From a virus, in the IMG/VR virus record IMGVR_UViG_3300017788_000182, positions 1 through 23,222 of that record: a DNA stretch of 23,222 nt. One strand, 5' to 3'. Shown piece by piece: positions 15,095-21,667 of this stretch. Each line of letters begins with the position of its first letter. The first letter of the stretch is position 1. The notes under the pieces are model-generated. The model was not told the origin of the DNA, made no database searches, and was given only the letters and a program-made list of their open reading frames with translations. The position numbers and the translations under genes were made by a program.

Positions 15095-15730
15095 TTAGTC
15101 AATGGTATGGGTCTCAAAGCCAGAACTGACTAGAAGGTTTGTATCGGTAACGCCTTGTTGAGAAATTGACAATTCAATCTCTGAAATTTCTCCGATGTCT
15201 TGACGGGTTACAACTTCGTTGATTCCAAGGTCGTACCCAACATAAGCACCACATAAAACTCTGTCACCTTTAAGTAGGGTGATTTCAGAAAATTCTTCCC
15301 TCATGCTGGATTCGTCAATCATTACCTGAAATGACTGTCTTGGGTCAACTGCTTGCAAACATGGGTAATCAAGAAGGGCAGAACGAACCACCGCCGTAAG
15401 TCTGTCCCTAGCAATGGTCGCCTCATCGGCGCCAACCGCCCTGCACCAAACGTAAGTTCTCATCGCGTAATTGACTCGATATAGGGGGTCTGGCCCATCA
15501 AATCCCATTCTGTCAAAACGAGTAGTTGATATAGCAACCGTAATTATTGTCGGCCAAACATCAAGAGCAAGTGGTTCGTACGTATAAAACTTAAGTGGCG
15601 TTGGTAATTCAGTATCTGATAAGTCCCAGCCGTTACGATAACGCACTGCTCGTTTTGGCAAATCGTTTTGCAAGTATGAAGAAACATAGTCTTTCGCAAA
15701 ATGCGCGCCATGCATTAAGTAATTTGGCAT
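15095..15730 (-). CDS. Probable tail terminator / tail completion protein
   Basis: This 211-residue protein lies between the gpG/gpS-like completion protein and the sheath region, where Mu-like phages encode the protein that caps the finished tail and joins it to the head. It contains LPTPLKFYTYEPLALDVWPTIITVAIST (about 42-69), YRVNYAMRTYVWCRAVGADEATIARDRLTAVVRSALLD (83-120) and a C-terminal strand-rich part (EISEIELSISQQGV). The middle segment, a strand pair followed by a helix that runs into 'R...v...l', is typical of tail terminator folds. The ATG comes two bases after the previous stop, with AGGA inside that gene's end. Assignment rests mainly on size, fold pattern and order. Confidence 0.6.
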   Translation of the reverse strand: MPNYLMHGAHFAKDYVSSYLQNDLPKRAVRYRNGWDLSDTELPTPLKFYTYEPLALDVWPTIITVAISTTRFDRMGFDGPDPLYRVNYAMRTYVWCRAVGADEATIARDRLTAVVRSALLDYPCLQAVDPRQSFQVMIDESSMREEFSEITLLKGDRVLCGAYVGYDLGINEVVTRQDIGEISEIELSISQQGVTDTNLLVSSGFETHTID

Positions 15731-15732
15731 GA

Positions 15733-16200
15733 TTAAACATTTCCTTCAACAATGTAATCACCAATCGCATCGGCAACTTCTTGCACCCATCTTTCTGGAG
15801 CAAAAAGTATTGGGCGCGCAGGCATCTTTTCGGTGCCGTATTGATGAAAACGAGTTATTTTTCCAGTGAATGTAAAACTTGCTGTTCGTGCCCCACCATC
15901 AAGTTTTGGACCGCGTGCAATTCGCTGAAAAAGTGACCCAGTTTGAACCAACATCGGCGCGCCAGGAAATGTCCTGGTCTTCCACGAGGCATATTCTGCA
16001 TCGAGCGGTTTCCACCCACCAGCAGGCAGTCCTTGGGCAGTAAAGTTTTCAATCATATAAGCCTTAAGACTTTGATGAACTTTTGGCCACACAGGACTCA
16101 AATCGCGCATCCTTTTCTTTACGTCATCAAGATAGTCCTTTGTTCCATCGTCATTAAGTTCTACTTTTATGTCGACGTTTAATTCTTTTGGTGTTGCCAT
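15733..16200 (-). CDS. Tail completion protein, Mu gpG / P2 gpS-like (virion morphogenesis family)
   Basis: This 155-residue protein matches the phage virion morphogenesis family, which helps join tails to heads. The family pattern is visible: a helical N-terminus with YLDDVKKRMRDLSPVWPKVHQSLKAYMIENF (about 19-49), PAGGWKPLDAEYASWK (58-73), the block LVQTGSLFQRI (83-93) that normally reads 'L..tG.L..sl', a beta strand (TASFTFTGKI), and the end block RFHQYGTEKMPARPILF (117-133), the usual 'Ya..hQ.G....iPaRpfl'. The ATG overlaps the connector gene's TAA stop (TAATG), implying translational coupling, and the stop lies two bases before the next ATG. Confidence 0.85.
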   Translation of the reverse strand: MATPKELNVDIKVELNDDGTKDYLDDVKKRMRDLSPVWPKVHQSLKAYMIENFTAQGLPAGGWKPLDAEYASWKTRTFPGAPMLVQTGSLFQRIARGPKLDGGARTASFTFTGKITRFHQYGTEKMPARPILFAPERWVQEVADAIGDYIVEGNV

Positions 16201-17072
16201 TATGCAATTCTTCTTCGCGAATATTTCTTTAGTTGCATTAATTCGGTCTCTAAAAATCCAGTTTCAACGATGGCCACACCTCGTGGATTTAAGTCCTTAA
16301 CACCGACAACGTCATCGTGCATGTTTTGCATTTCTCTTGTTGCCGCTCGCAAAATCATCAATTTAAACATCTTGATGTTGTCCCCATCAAGACCACCTCT
16401 ATACGTAACCCTGATTATGTCGTTTGCAAAACCAGTGTAAATATCTAATCCGTATCGTCGAACTGTATATTCACTTCCGTTTGCTGTTGCTGTTCCACCC
16501 GACGTGTAAACACCAGTAACACCAGAATTGGCAATAGAAAAAGTATTAGTTGCTACGGCAGTGATTATTTTGGCATTGATATTGTATGTCGTTGGTGTTG
16601 CTCCCGTAATGGTTACGGTTTGACCAAGAGTAAATCCATGATTTGCCGCAGTGTAGATTGCGGTTCCAGATGCAACTGTTGCTGCGGTAATTGTTGCTGT
16701 TCGTTTTACCGCTTCACCAAGAATTTTATTATTTAATGTTGGTCCGTCTATTTCTACTTTGGACACAGAAACGATGGGGGTGTGTCGCATATAAATTGTG
16801 CTTGGCGGCGCAGCGTATGTAATAATGCCGTTTGGGTCAGAATCCCCAAGACCAAGCCCCTGGTTATAGAAATATGAGCCCATCGGCACATTGACGTGGT
16901 TTGCTTCAAGAATGTGAGTTTCTTCGACAAATTCAGTCACTTCTACTGGCCGACCCAAAAACGTTTCCATTTCGCTTTGAAGACCCTGCAAAATCATTTC
17001 GGCAGCATCTTGTTGTCGTAGCGACAACGTAATGTCCATATAAGTTGTGAGGTCAGAAAGTGTCACCAACAT
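16200..17072 (-). CDS. Head-tail connector (adaptor) protein with an inserted beta module
   Basis: This 290-residue protein has the general outline of head-tail adaptors (gp6/gp15-like): an N-terminal helical part (SLRQQDAAEMILQGLQSEMETFLGRPVEVTE, about 17-47), a central strand region (HTPIVSVSKVEIDGP, 97-111, as 'h.PV.sV..V..dg'), IRVTYRGGLDG (220-230, the usual 'v.v.Y..G'), then C-terminal helices with LMILRAATREMQNMHDD. Such proteins form the ring under the portal. A beta-rich module (about 124-198) interrupts the strand region and recurs in the gpJ-like wedge. AGAGG lies about nine bases before the ATG. It opens the tail cluster, right after a candidate terminator. Confidence 0.82.
   Translation of the reverse strand: MLVTLSDLTTYMDITLSLRQQDAAEMILQGLQSEMETFLGRPVEVTEFVEETHILEANHVNVPMGSYFYNQGLGLGDSDPNGIITYAAPPSTIYMRHTPIVSVSKVEIDGPTLNNKILGEAVKRTATITAATVASGTAIYTAANHGFTLGQTVTITGATPTTYNINAKIITAVATNTFSIANSGVTGVYTSGGTATANGSEYTVRRYGLDIYTGFANDIIRVTYRGGLDGDNIKMFKLMILRAATREMQNMHDDVVGVKDLNPRGVAIVETGFLETELMQLKKYSRRRIA
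16479..16703 (-). repeat. Beta-rich module copy 2, inserted in the connector
   Basis: Residues about 124-198 read NHGFTLGQTVTITGATP, then AKIITAVATNTFSIANSG, then TGVYTSGGTATANG. They align in order with residues about 368-443 of the gpJ-like protein (copy 1 at 2070-2297). The module splits the connector between VEIDGPTLNNK and SEYTVRRYG, which would otherwise be adjacent strands. A common origin by domain shuffling is the simplest reading. Confidence 0.75.
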
Positions 17073-17099
17073 CTAAGTAACCTCTCTTGGAGCGAGAAG

Positions 17100-17124
17100 A
17101 AAAAGTCCTTGAACGGACGTTTTT
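17100..17124 (-). terminator. Candidate intrinsic terminator, nearly symmetrical
   Basis: On the minus strand AAAAAC-GTCC-GTTCAA-GGAC-TTTTT forms a short GC stem (GTCC/GGAC) with a 6-base loop. A flanking A-run and U-run can extend the stem with one bulged C. The T-run continues as TTTTTCTT. It begins at the stop of the arginine-rich gene and lies before the connector. Because both flanks carry runs, it could act on either strand. The short stem suggests a leaky terminator separating the DNA-metabolism genes from the tail genes. Confidence 0.4.
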
Positions 17125-17368
17125 ATCGTCGCCTACCGCTTGCCAAACGTGGAACAATCCCACCAGCACGACGACCACGGAGACGACCAAGGATTCCTCT
17201 AGCAACGTTGCCAGCGGTTTCAATTGCTGTTTGCGCGGCTCGCCGAATTGGGCCAGCGCGGCCTTCGTCTTCGTCACCCTCAAGTTCTGGGTCGAGAAAA
17301 CACTGAGTTTTGCCAAGTGAAACTTTGATGTTTGGCCTTCCGCCAATCGTGCGTCCTGGATTAAACAT
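17123..17368 (-). CDS. Small arginine-rich protein, function unknown
   Basis: This 81-residue protein starts MFNPGRTIGGRPNIKVSLGK. An acidic patch follows (ELEGDEDEG, 29-37), then a basic, probably helical segment (IRRAAQTAIETAGNVARGILGRLRGRR, 41-67) and an arginine-rich end (RLASGRRR). The start is chosen because AAGGAG lies eight bases before this ATG. An ATG a few bases further upstream, in another frame, is too close to the same site. A longer version from 17413 lacks a binding site. The arginine content suggests nucleic-acid or membrane contact. The stretch looks richer in G+C than its neighbours. It is the last gene before the candidate terminator and the connector gene. No family is recognised; an internal virion or DNA-binding role is only a guess. 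Confidence 0.7.
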   Translation of the reverse strand: MFNPGRTIGGRPNIKVSLGKTQCFLDPELEGDEDEGRAGPIRRAAQTAIETAGNVARGILGRLRGRRAGGIVPRLASGRRR

Positions 17369-17442
17369 TGTTGCATCTCCTTGGGGGATGTCGTGCCTAA
17401 CTATACGCAACAAATTTTATCATTATTAATGCCCTTGATGGA

Positions 17443-17985
17443 CTATCTATCGGAATTTGGTGGCCGTTCGGTCTCAAATTTGTCAACAGTTCCCGCTGGC
17501 GCCTCAATTGGAACCCATGCGCGTGAGTATTTGTGATTTTGGATATTCAGTTTTTTGATAATTGTTCCGTCCATTAATAACTGCAATTCATCATATTTCA
17601 TTGACAGCAATGCCTGAATTTGTTCCTCGGTATATTTTTTGCTGTAAATAAAATCTTTGATTATTCTAGAAATCAAATGTGCAACAAGGGTTCCCCTGCC
17701 CCTATTTATTTGCAGATGCATCATTGCCGCTTCCAAAGAATCGCATGATTTGAAAACACAAGGCACTTGCGGGAATTGTTTTTGAAAATGTTCGTTATCT
17801 TTTACCAACATCCATCTGTGGTAACCGTCAATAATCGAATTGTCTTCTTTTCTAACCAAAATTGGATAAATAAAACCATTCTCTCGGAGCGATGCGGAGA
17901 GCGTTAATAAATCTGGACGAAGAATGTAATTGCTGTGCCAATCACCCTTTTTTAACAAATCCACCGAAACGTAACTAATTTCCAT
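17443..17985 (-). CDS. ParB/sulfiredoxin-fold protein, IbrB-like, second copy
   Basis: This 180-residue protein has the ParB/Srx signature in order: VSVDLLKKGDWHSNYILRPD (7-25), LSASLRENGFIYPILVR (29-45), the key motif SIIDGYHRWMLVK (50-62) and a region with INRGRGTLVAHLI (93-105). A C-terminal extension (about 106-180) has helices and an acidic end. The GxHR core can bind nucleotides; some members are nucleases or CTPases, others act in regulation. It starts within the last codons of the PP-loop gene (11-base overlap), so the two are translated together. This matches the IbrA-IbrB pairing known from E. coli prophages. It differs clearly from the ParB-like protein upstream of the cassette, so the two are not a recent duplication. 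Confidence 0.85.
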   Translation of the reverse strand: MEISYVSVDLLKKGDWHSNYILRPDLLTLSASLRENGFIYPILVRKEDNSIIDGYHRWMLVKDNEHFQKQFPQVPCVFKSCDSLEAAMMHLQINRGRGTLVAHLISRIIKDFIYSKKYTEEQIQALLSMKYDELQLLMDGTIIKKLNIQNHKYSRAWVPIEAPAGTVDKFETERPPNSDR

Positions 17986-19132
17986 TTGTCCCTTCCTCTA
18001 CATCGTTTATCTCGTGAGAATCTAGTTCTCTCATTGTGTGTGCTTTTGTTTTTGGACCGATTGGGCTTGCGGCTTTACTTATAGCCAAAGAGTGCATAAA
18101 CAACGAATTTATCAAAGAATAAATTGTGTACGACTTTGGGTCAGCAACATGTTTTCGTCTGTATTCAGCCACAAAAGACTTGGCACGCTTTGTTTTGCTT
18201 GGGCCAATAATATAGTCGTCAATAAATTGACTGGCGCCCGAAAAACCCATTTTTGTATATTTTCGAATAATTGATTCAACATCAAGAACTGGCCAGTAAC
18301 GATATTGAGCATCCATATACGGAAAACATCGATATAGTTCGTCATAGAATTCTGGTTCAGTAGCAACTACGTCTCCAATTCGACGTATTGCCACAGAGTG
18401 CAGTGGAATACCAACTCGCGTATTACTGCCAGTTATGGCCGCCCTGTCGTAGTATTCGCAATATCGCTCACCGTGCTCTTCTGTAATGAACTTAAATACA
18501 TCCGCTGTTTGCCAATCATAAATGACCTTTGCGAATTTGAGTGGCATGCCCTTCTTGGTCTTGTATGGGGTAACGATGTAATTTTCGTGCAATTTTTGAA
18601 CCAGCGAACGATATCGAATCATGGATTCTGTTGCCCTAACTCCAGTAATAAAAGCAACACTTCCAGTCTTTCCCTGCATCGTGTAGTAATCAATATGTTG
18701 CGGAAGTGGCTTGCTGTTATCCAGACCAAAATGATGGCCAGTTATGGCAAACGGTGGAACTTCTCTGACCAATCGACCCGCTTTTCTTCGGGCGTCGCTC
18801 CACAAAATGCAGGATTGGCGACGACCAAGGACCCATATTTCAGAACCCTGCGGCAAGCAATACCACTCCATGTCAACCCATGGGCGGGTGCGAACATATT
18901 CAATGTATTCAAGAGTAAGAGGACTAACCATTTCTTCGTCGCGAAATATCACTTTGACTGGTCCAAGATTTCGCTCTTCGTGTACTTCTTTTGCCAACAA
19001 CAGCACGGCTGTCGAATCTTTGCCGCCAGAAAATTGAACGCAGACGGTATCGAACGTGTCATAGACGTGACGAATGCGTTGGCGCGCAGCCTCTACGCAA
19101 TTTATATCTAAAAATAGGCGCTGCCTAGTCAT
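17975..19132 (-). CDS. PP-loop ATPase of the PAPS-reductase / IbrA family
   Basis: This 385-residue protein has the PP-loop SGGKDS (35-40) after a strand (DTVCVQF), then VKVIFRDEEMVSPLTLEYI, in which DEE takes the place of the acidic motif of adenine-nucleotide alpha hydrolases. It also has SVAFITGVRATESMIRYRSL (around residue 175-195), the 'G.Ra.ES..R' motif of PAPS reductase-like enzymes, and VIYDWQTADVFKFI, the 'P..dWt..dvw..i' motif. No C-terminal ECGLH active-site motif of CysH is present, so it is unlikely to reduce sulfate. The length and pattern fit the IbrA/DUF3440 group, related in fold to DndC of DNA phosphorothioation. The gene overlaps ParB-like genes on both sides. Adenylation of a substrate is the likely chemistry; the substrate is unknown. 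Confidence 0.88.
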   Translation of the reverse strand: MTRQRLFLDINCVEAARQRIRHVYDTFDTVCVQFSGGKDSTAVLLLAKEVHEERNLGPVKVIFRDEEMVSPLTLEYIEYVRTRPWVDMEWYCLPQGSEIWVLGRRQSCILWSDARRKAGRLVREVPPFAITGHHFGLDNSKPLPQHIDYYTMQGKTGSVAFITGVRATESMIRYRSLVQKLHENYIVTPYKTKKGMPLKFAKVIYDWQTADVFKFITEEHGERYCEYYDRAAITGSNTRVGIPLHSVAIRRIGDVVATEPEFYDELYRCFPYMDAQYRYWPVLDVESIIRKYTKMGFSGASQFIDDYIIGPSKTKRAKSFVAEYRRKHVADPKSYTIYSLINSLFMHSLAISKAASPIGPKTKAHTMRELDSHEINDVEEGTNGN

Positions 19133-19923
19133 GCGTCTGTATGGGCGTCGATGAAATTTATAAGACGTTCAGACGTGGTTGAACCATCTATTGCCGCGTC
19201 GTTGCGGAGCCACCTAATAAAGTCATACCAGCGTCGTTGCTGTTCGGGTGAATCAAAAACAATCTGAACAGAAACAATTGCCTGAGGGGCAGAGCCAGGA
19301 ACGGCGACAGTTGAACCCTGTAATACGACATTCTTTTGGTCCATGTCTTTTGCTGCTATTAACTTTGTTTCTCCGTCGTCGTCTTTTTGCACCAATGATG
19401 AAAGTTGTTTTTCAACCTCGTCAATCGAAGATGATGGCGGAATAATAATTACTGGAGCGACGTATGCCGTGTTGGTGATTTCGTCGTTCGCTTTTATCGC
19501 TGCCCGCTCATCCATGGCGGCCATTTCAAATTCATCCCACCCCAGACCACTCCATAGGTCACTAAAATCTTGTGAAACTTCTGTCAGCATTTTTTGCAGC
19601 ATGTCGTCATCGGTATAGCCGAGTTCCATTGTTCGGTTATCTGCCAAAGCGTATGCAATCGCGCGCTTGTCATCACCATCAATAAATACAACAGCAATCT
19701 CATTCCATCCAAGTTGCTTGGCAGCCATAACCTGGTGGTTGCCCGCAACAATTGTCGCAGTTCCGTCATCGTTTTTCTTAACAACGATGGGCTTTATTTG
19801 TCCGAATTCCGCATATGACGCCGCAATCGCGTTTACGTCACCCTTGCGGGGGTTGTTGTTGAGGTGTACGAGTTGGTCAATCGGGAACACCAATGATTGC
19901 AGCGATGGATGGATGTTGCTCAT
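19129..19923 (-). CDS. ParB/sulfiredoxin-fold protein, first copy
   Basis: This 264-residue protein carries the ParB N-terminal domain: FPIDQLVHLNNNPRKGD (13-29), SYAEFGQIKPIVV (36-48), TIVAGNHQVMAAKQLGW (57-73) and YALADNRTMELG (91-102, the usual 'a.aDNr....'). The GNH at 61-63 is in the position of the GERR/GxHR nucleotide-binding loop. A linker (about 140-210, with PPSSSIDEVEKQ) leads to a C-terminal part with VSVQIVFDSPEQQRRWYDFIRWLR and ERLINFIDAH. No helix-turn-helix is obvious, so this is not a partition ParB. Both ends overlap neighbours as ATGA. It probably works with the PP-loop protein encoded next. Confidence 0.87.
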   Translation of the reverse strand: MSNIHPSLQSLVFPIDQLVHLNNNPRKGDVNAIAASYAEFGQIKPIVVKKNDDGTATIVAGNHQVMAAKQLGWNEIAVVFIDGDDKRAIAYALADNRTMELGYTDDDMLQKMLTEVSQDFSDLWSGLGWDEFEMAAMDERAAIKANDEITNTAYVAPVIIIPPSSSIDEVEKQLSSLVQKDDDGETKLIAAKDMDQKNVVLQGSTVAVPGSAPQAIVSVQIVFDSPEQQRRWYDFIRWLRNDAAIDGSTTSERLINFIDAHTDA

Positions 19924-20258
19924 ACCTGCACCCTCACGTTTGCGTTCAAAGTTCGTAGTGAATCCATTGATGTTCGCAGGGAAAGAAGTTTTTCTCGTTT
20001 GGATTTAACTAGCGCCTCTGCGATTTTGTAGTCATAATCAAAGTCAGCCATTTTGTAGTCGGCCCACGCTTCGCGTTCCTTTATCGAACCCTTGGCTGAC
20101 AGATATTCCTTTGCCCAATTGGCCTTGTACAACGCCTCTTTTTTCGCAGCGTCCTCAGCCAATTTTTCAAATGCCTCAGTTTCGCTTTCCAGCAAATCCA
20201 TCATGCGTAGTAACTCTTGCTCGATTTCTACTTGACTTATCGGAGCAGTTCGGACCAT
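19920..20258 (-). CDS. Small coiled-coil protein, function unknown
   Basis: This 112-residue protein is almost entirely charged helix: EIEQELLRMMDLLESETEAFEKLAEDAAKKEALYKANWAKEYL, then a conserved-looking core GSIKEREAWADYKMADFDYDYKIAEALVKSKREKLLSLRTSMDSLRT. Proteins of this type recur in phage recombination and replication clusters, but their role is not established. The ATG has a strong site (AAGGAG) about nine bases upstream, inside the end of the resolvase gene, with which it overlaps by 22 bases. The stop overlaps the ParB-like gene as ATGA. A DNA-binding or scaffold role with Rad52 or the nuclease is possible but unsupported by direct motif. Confidence 0.8.
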   Translation of the reverse strand: MVRTAPISQVEIEQELLRMMDLLESETEAFEKLAEDAAKKEALYKANWAKEYLSAKGSIKEREAWADYKMADFDYDYKIAEALVKSKREKLLSLRTSMDSLRTLNANVRVQV

Positions 20259-20815
20259 TTTGTATTTCTCCTTAGTGCTTTAAACAGTGGTTCCCAATCT
20301 ACCTTTTGTAAAGCCGCCAACTGGTCTTTTGACCAGGAATACCACGATTCGTTCAATTTGGCGTAAGCCATCTGCTCCAGCACCCATGCATCGCATTCAT
20401 CATCGCTGTACTCGTCTACAAACCGCATTGGGAACTGCTTTTGTAATGATGCCAAAACGTCGGCTTTATTGGAATTGCCGTTGCCAGTGGCGAATTTTGC
20501 CCTACATTTTGGGGGTACTTCAACAATTTCAAACCCAGCCTTATGTAGGGCCACCTTAACCACACCGCCCAATTCGCCCAAAGAATGGGCTCTTGAGAAT
20601 CGCGACCCAAAGGAATAGCCCTCCATGACCACTGCTATGGATTGCGCCGCCAGGGCAGAATTTACGATTCGGTCTGATATTTCCGCCAATCGCTCAACGC
20701 CACGCAGTTTCGATTTGATTGAGAAAGTTTGCCCATTAATGCTTACGCCAGTAGAGGTAAGCGATAGGTCAAGGCCCATCATTTTGGGATAATCCATTTT
20801 TGCCAGGCTGCCCAT
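20237..20815 (-). CDS. RuvC-like Holliday junction resolvase
   Basis: This 192-residue protein has the RuvC/RNase H-fold pattern: MMGLDLSLTSTGVSI (12-26) with catalytic D16, AVVMEGYSFG (61-70) with E65, SLGELGGVVKVALHKAGFEIVEVPP (78-102), the basic loop KCRAKFATGNGNSNKADV (103-120), and DDECDAWVLEQMAY (138-151) with D139/D142. It would cut four-way junctions and branched DNA during recombination or packaging. The ATG at 20815 is preferred over an in-frame start 60 bases upstream, which would overlap the HNH gene by 50 bases; the site here is weak, and the ATG six codons further on (MDYPKMMG) is also possible. It follows HNH and overlaps the coiled-coil gene. All four catalytic acids are visible. 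Confidence 0.9.
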   Translation of the reverse strand: MGSLAKMDYPKMMGLDLSLTSTGVSINGQTFSIKSKLRGVERLAEISDRIVNSALAAQSIAVVMEGYSFGSRFSRAHSLGELGGVVKVALHKAGFEIVEVPPKCRAKFATGNGNSNKADVLASLQKQFPMRFVDEYSDDECDAWVLEQMAYAKLNESWYSWSKDQLAALQKVDWEPLFKALRRNTKWSELLR

Positions 20816-20825
20816 GGCGACAAGA

Positions 20826-21140
20826 TTAGTTGCTGGGTGGCTTGTCCCAGTGATGCTTTGATAAACCCAAATCAAACGCCAATTGTGGGTATCTGCCTAT
20901 CCTGTCATGACATTTTCTGCAGACGGCCAGCAGATTTGACTCATCCAAAATTGAACCGCCCTGCGAGCGCCTTACCAGTTCGTGAATGTCCTGCGATGGA
21001 TTTTGCTGATAGGTAACCTTGCCATCATGTTTGGCGAATACCCCACAGGCCTGACAAAAGGGGTATTTTTCAAGGAGTTTTACAACTAGCGGTCTTCTTA
21101 GTTGATACTGCTGCTCTTTCTTTTTGCTACGAAAGCGCAT
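20826..21140 (-). CDS. HNH endonuclease
   Basis: This 104-residue protein has a basic N-terminus (MRFRSKKKEQQYQLRR), a CQAC pair (C29, C32), the HNH core DIHELVRRSQGG (51-62, H53), ILDESNLLAVCRKCHDRIG (64-82, N69, C74, C77, H78). The two CxxC pairs bind a structural zinc, and H53, N69 and H78 form the catalytic set. The length is that of a minimal free-standing phage HNH. Such proteins often assist terminase; here the gene lies between a hypothetical gene and the resolvase, so a role in recombination or processing of branched DNA, or a homing enzyme, is equally possible. The start overlaps the previous stop (TAATG). Confidence 0.9.
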   Translation of the reverse strand: MRFRSKKKEQQYQLRRPLVVKLLEKYPFCQACGVFAKHDGKVTYQQNPSQDIHELVRRSQGGSILDESNLLAVCRKCHDRIGRYPQLAFDLGLSKHHWDKPPSN

Positions 21141-21667
21141 TACAGATTGCTTTCGTTAATCCCCTCGAAGGCCCATTCGTTGTCTAGCGCTCGCCACAAA
21201 GCCCTATCAATCTCGGTTGCTTCAAGGTCGTACTCGTCAAGCAATGAACGGTGTTTAGCAATGGCCTTTCTATAGAAATTGGCGTCACTATTTGATGTCA
21301 GCGCATCGCGCCGAACGTGGTCAGATGTGCCAGTTTCAATCATTTGGGTCACGTCGTCAAGTCGTCGGTTGACATGAAACTTGAATCGTTCGATTTTCAT
21401 TTTACGTGACTTGTAGGCGTAGTCCGCCTCTTCGGCAAGCACAACACCATCTTCGCCCATGGCGCCAAAACGACGTGCATCTGCTTTTTGGTCTGCTTCT
21501 ATGTTGGCAATTTGGTCATTAAGGTTTTGGGTGAGCAGCACCAACGCACGCTGCCAACGACTCCAATTCTCTTCGGCCATTAGGGTTTGGCGCTGACGGC
21601 TGGAAATCTTGTTTTTTACGTCTTCGGATACAAGACGTGCAAACTCATCGTCTGTTATGTAGTTCAT
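21140..21667 (-). CDS. Charged helical protein, function unknown
   Basis: This 175-residue protein starts MNYITDDEFARLVSED. It is helical and charged: RQRQTLMAEENWSRWQRALVLLTQNLNDQIANIEADQKADARRF, then a mid-region YAYKSRKMKIERFKFHVNRRLDDVTQMI and a second helix set (NFYRKAIAKHRSLLDEYDLEATEIDRALWRAL). There is no catalytic motif and no membrane segment. It overlaps the nuclease gene upstream as ATGA and the HNH gene as TAATG, so it is part of the recombination operon. Mixed Lys/Arg and Glu/Asp helices suggest protein-protein or DNA contact. I do not recognise the family; similar proteins of unknown function are common in phage recombination clusters. Confidence 0.82.
   Translation of the reverse strand: MNYITDDEFARLVSEDVKNKISSRQRQTLMAEENWSRWQRALVLLTQNLNDQIANIEADQKADARRFGAMGEDGVVLAEEADYAYKSRKMKIERFKFHVNRRLDDVTQMIETGTSDHVRRDALTSNSDANFYRKAIAKHRSLLDEYDLEATEIDRALWRALDNEWAFEGINESNL

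Noticed and set aside
15077-15102. TTGACT ... TACAAT promoter-like pair before the CxxC gene
   Set aside because: The spacing is only 14 bases, too short for a sigma70-type promoter, and the first box lies in the end of the previous gene.
17053-17376. Alternative 107-residue minus-strand frame overlapping the arginine-rich gene
   Set aside because: Its ATG lies directly next to AAGGAG with no spacing, while the arginine-rich frame has correct spacing, and its stop would run into the connector start.
17369-17442. Promoter in the 74-base gap before the arginine-rich gene
   Set aside because: A TATAGT and a TAAAAT box are present, but neither has a matching -35 box at 16-18 bases; nothing can be supported.
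18398-19111. A 237-codon open frame on the plus strand
   Set aside because: It lies fully antisense to the PP-loop ATPase gene, whose motifs are clear. Its product has no recognisable pattern and there is no ribosome binding site. It is a shadow frame.
17975-19132. Assimilatory PAPS reductase (CysH)
   Set aside because: The C-terminal ECGLH motif is missing, and the neighbours are ParB-like genes rather than sulfur genes. The IbrA-type group fits better.
20816-20875. Upstream start for the RuvC-like gene
   Set aside because: It would add 20 residues of no family similarity and overlap the HNH gene by 50 bases; no better ribosome binding site is present there.
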